Positions 62,284 to 64,000 of a DNA stretch of 64,000 nucleotides are shown in pieces. Position 1 is the stretch's first letter; each line of letters begins with the position of its first letter. Under the pieces are notes generated by a model that worked only from the letters and a program-made list of their open reading frames with translations, was not told the origin of the DNA and did no database searches. Made by a program: the position numbers and the translations under genes. Source of the DNA: Diacronema lutheri (Eukaryota > Haptophyta > Pavlovophyceae > Pavlovales > Pavlovaceae); NCBI GenBank assembly GCA_019448385.1, contig JAGTXO010000069.1:92196-156195 (forward strand), given 5' to 3'.

Positions 62284-63525
62284 TTACACGCTAGTGTGAT
62301 GCGCGCAGAGAGACGGACAGGTGGCATTGAGCAGCAGCTGCGTGACGAGCATACTCGCCTCCATGCTGAGCGTCGCGTTGCGGTAGAAATGCGCGATCGC
62401 GCCTACGTGCGTGCCACCGTCGTCCGAAAAGGCCCACAGCTTCTTGCCGCCGCCGCGCTGCGGCGCGCCCGCGCGCGCCGGTACGGCGCGCAGCGCGTGC
62501 GCAACGTACTGCGCGGTGGCGAGGCTGACGTTGACGTACGCGCCGCCCGCGGCGCGCAGCACGCGCGTCTCCTCCCACGCCACGCTGTCCAATTCGCGGA
62601 GCATGCGCGTGCGATGGCCCCACGCCGGCGCGGTCGGGTTGTTGGACCGCCACACGACGCGCGTGCCCGCGCGCTGCAGCGGCAGCAGCCGCGTCTCGAC
62701 GAGCGCGCGGAGCGAGGTGCGGTAGCGGGCGAGCAGCGCTGCCTTGTCGCACACAAACTGGTGCGCGTGCTGCGTGCCGCGGCGGTAGCAGCCTGCCATG
62801 TCGTGGTGGCCCGAGTTGACGATGAGCGCGGATGGCGGGGCGCCGCCGGCGCCCATCAGCTGCTCGGCGGCGGCCGCCTTGGCGCCGCGCAAGTAGGCAC
62901 CGATCCCCGGCGTCACGTACATGGTGTGCAGCACGACGCGCTCGCCGGCCGCGGCGCGCGGCGCGTATGTGGCGCTCGCGCGGTGGTGTGACGGGCAGAA
63001 GCGCAGCTCGAGCGCGCCCTCGTGCAGCGCACAGCACGGCTGGCCGCGACAGCGCGGCAGCGGCATCTGCGTGGCGAGGCGCAGCGCGCCGTCTAGCCGC
63101 GAAGCGTTTGTATCACCGCCACCGCCGCCGCCGCCCTCCGCGCTGAGCAGCTGGAGCAGGTCGTACCAATTCTCAACCGACGTTGAGTCGCCGAGCATCA
63201 CAATTGGGCCCCGCGCGCCAAGCGCGCCGAGGCAACGCGCCACCGCCGCCGCCGAGTAAAAGCTTGTCGTTTCAAGCGGGAGCAGCGAGAGCGCAACGTC
63301 GGGCGCGAGGGCCGCACCAAGCCCGCGCACGCCGCTCAGGTCGCCACACGGCACCGCCGGCACCGCGGCGCGCGCTGCGCGCGCTGGCGCAGCGCGCGTG
63401 CGCGAGGCCGCGGGTGGCGCGCCGTGCGCACGCACGACTCCAGGGCGCCATGTCGCGCCAAGCAGCAGCGCGCTCGCGGCGAGAAGCGTCGTCGCGATCG
63501 CGAGCGCGTGCGCGCGCGGCTGCAT
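62284..63525 (-). CDS. GDSL/SGNH (PC-esterase/NXPE-like) type II membrane protein
   Basis: A 413-residue single exon from ATG 63525. A signal anchor lies at residues 7-24 (ALAIATTLLAASALLLGATW), placing the catalytic part in the Golgi lumen. The SGNH block I motif is IVMLGDSTSVENWYDLLQLL with the nucleophile Ser in GDS. Later blocks include ALIVNSGHHDMAGCYRRG (Asn/Gly region) and VVWRSNNPTAPAWG. The C-terminal FSDDGGTHVGAIAHFYRN probably supplies the Asp...His pair. Paired Cys (CRGQPCC, CPSLC) suggest a secreted fold. PC-esterase and NXPE relatives act on glycan acetyl groups; this activity is inferred. It is the last gene before the chromosome-end repeats. Confidence 0.75.
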   Translation of the reverse strand: MQPRAHALAIATTLLAASALLLGATWRPGVVRAHGAPPAASRTRAAPARAARAAVPAVPCGDLSGVRGLGAALAPDVALSLLPLETTSFYSAAAVARCLGALGARGPIVMLGDSTSVENWYDLLQLLSAEGGGGGGGDTNASRLDGALRLATQMPLPRCRGQPCCALHEGALELRFCPSHHRASATYAPRAAAGERVVLHTMYVTPGIGAYLRGAKAAAAEQLMGAGGAPPSALIVNSGHHDMAGCYRRGTQHAHQFVCDKAALLARYRTSLRALVETRLLPLQRAGTRVVWRSNNPTAPAWGHRTRMLRELDSVAWEETRVLRAAGGAYVNVSLATAQYVAHALRAVPARAGAPQRGGGKKLWAFSDDGGTHVGAIAHFYRNATLSMEASMLVTQLLLNATCPSLCAHHTSV

Positions 63526-63800
63526 CCGCGGAAGCGGTCACGTCTGCGCTGGGCCGGCCATCTTGGCGCCTTTTCACGCGACGAGCGGAAGAGTTCGAAA
63601 AAGTCAAAAGTGGACCCATGCCTCACTAACGGCGCGGAGGCTAGCGACGGCGCGAACAGCCAACCCTTGCCTAAATAATGGCGCGAAGGCTGGCAGGCGG
63701 CGCGGTGGTCGGCGCGGCGCGCGGCATGACGGCCGACGCGGAGGGCGGCTAAAATGGCTACAGGAAAAGCGACGGAGCGGGCGGCAGGTTGGTTGACATG
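63526..63800. other. Subtelomeric spacer
   Basis: Between the GDSL gene start and the terminal arrays. It has two loosely repeated phrases (ACGGCGCGGAGGCTAGCGAC and AATGGCGCGAAGGCTGGCAG). No gene is seen. Confidence 0.5.
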
Positions 63801-63805
63801 TTAGG

Positions 63806-63900
<95 letters not shown>

Positions 63901-64000
63901 AGGTGTTAGGTGTTAGGTGTTAGGTGTTAGGTGTTAGGTGTTAGGTGTTAGGTGTTAGGTGTTAGGTGTTAGGTGTTAGGTGTTAGGTGTTAGGTGTTGT
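63801..64000 (+). repeat. Telomere-like arrays: (GGGTGA)n then (TTAGGTG)n to the window end
   Basis: One TTAGGG at 63801-63806 is followed by about fifteen perfect GGGTGA hexamers (to about 63898), then about fourteen perfect TTAGGTG heptamers to base 64000, where the window stops inside the array. The G-rich strand points right, as at a right-hand chromosome end. Canonical TTAGGG is seen only once. It could be telomere, subtelomere or an internal array. Confidence 0.8.

Overview
The window reads as the GC-rich end of a nuclear chromosome from a photosynthetic protist with a secondary plastid. A haptophyte, perhaps a pavlovophyte, is my best guess. The reasons are very high GC, long Ala/Gly/Pro runs in proteins, short spliceosomal introns (mostly 93-230 bp), eukaryotic families (FAB1/PIKfyve, Rabankyrin-5, importin-4, NO66, RNase L/IRE1-type KEN), nuclear genes whose products look plastid-targeted (FabZ, YidD, a DUF1995 protein), one nuclear tRNA and telomere-like arrays at the right edge. 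All exon models were made by hand from reading frame, splice phase and family resemblance. Eighteen introns were placed; twelve start GTGCGC.

Layout. 1-7.6 kb (minus): the 5' part of an ARM-like gene, an ankyrin-pseudokinase-KEN gene with RNase L architecture, and a DUF1995 gene. 7.6-18.7 kb (plus): a giant FAB1/PIKfyve lipid kinase with a 17-bp minisatellite filling its last intron. 18.8-20.4 kb: plastid FabZ and a divergent small membrane protein. 20.4-25.1 kb: NO66-type ribosomal oxygenase, a small unknown gene, and a RING-LON protein preceded by a small segmental duplication. 25.3-30.3 kb: a protein with two hnRNP-Q/R-type acidic domains, then a membrane protein with a choice-of-anchor-L-like ectodomain. 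30.7 kb: tRNA-Leu(CAG). 31.1-36.6 kb: a long coiled-coil protein and a divergent small membrane protein. 37.8-41.0 kb: Rabankyrin-5-like BTB-ankyrin-FYVE protein. 41.4-47.0 kb: membrane sulfatase, an unknown probably plastid protein, and a six-helix membrane protein. 47.2-56.7 kb: a 2,917-residue fusion of two complete channel-cNBD-ankyrin units. 56.9-63.5 kb: importin-4, plastid YidD, a degraded mobile-element-like ORF and a GDSL/PC-esterase-like Golgi protein. 63.8-64.0 kb: GGGTGA and TTAGGTG arrays.

Themes. Two FYVE proteins (FAB1, Rabankyrin-5) both act at PI3P-bearing endosomes. Three proteins carry ankyrin arrays. Four nuclear genes (FabZ, YidD, DUF1995, the 19.6-kb protein) probably serve the plastid. 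Many neighbours are divergent with 25-110 bp between start codons. The two most unusual objects are the tandem two-unit ion channel and the RNase L-like gene.
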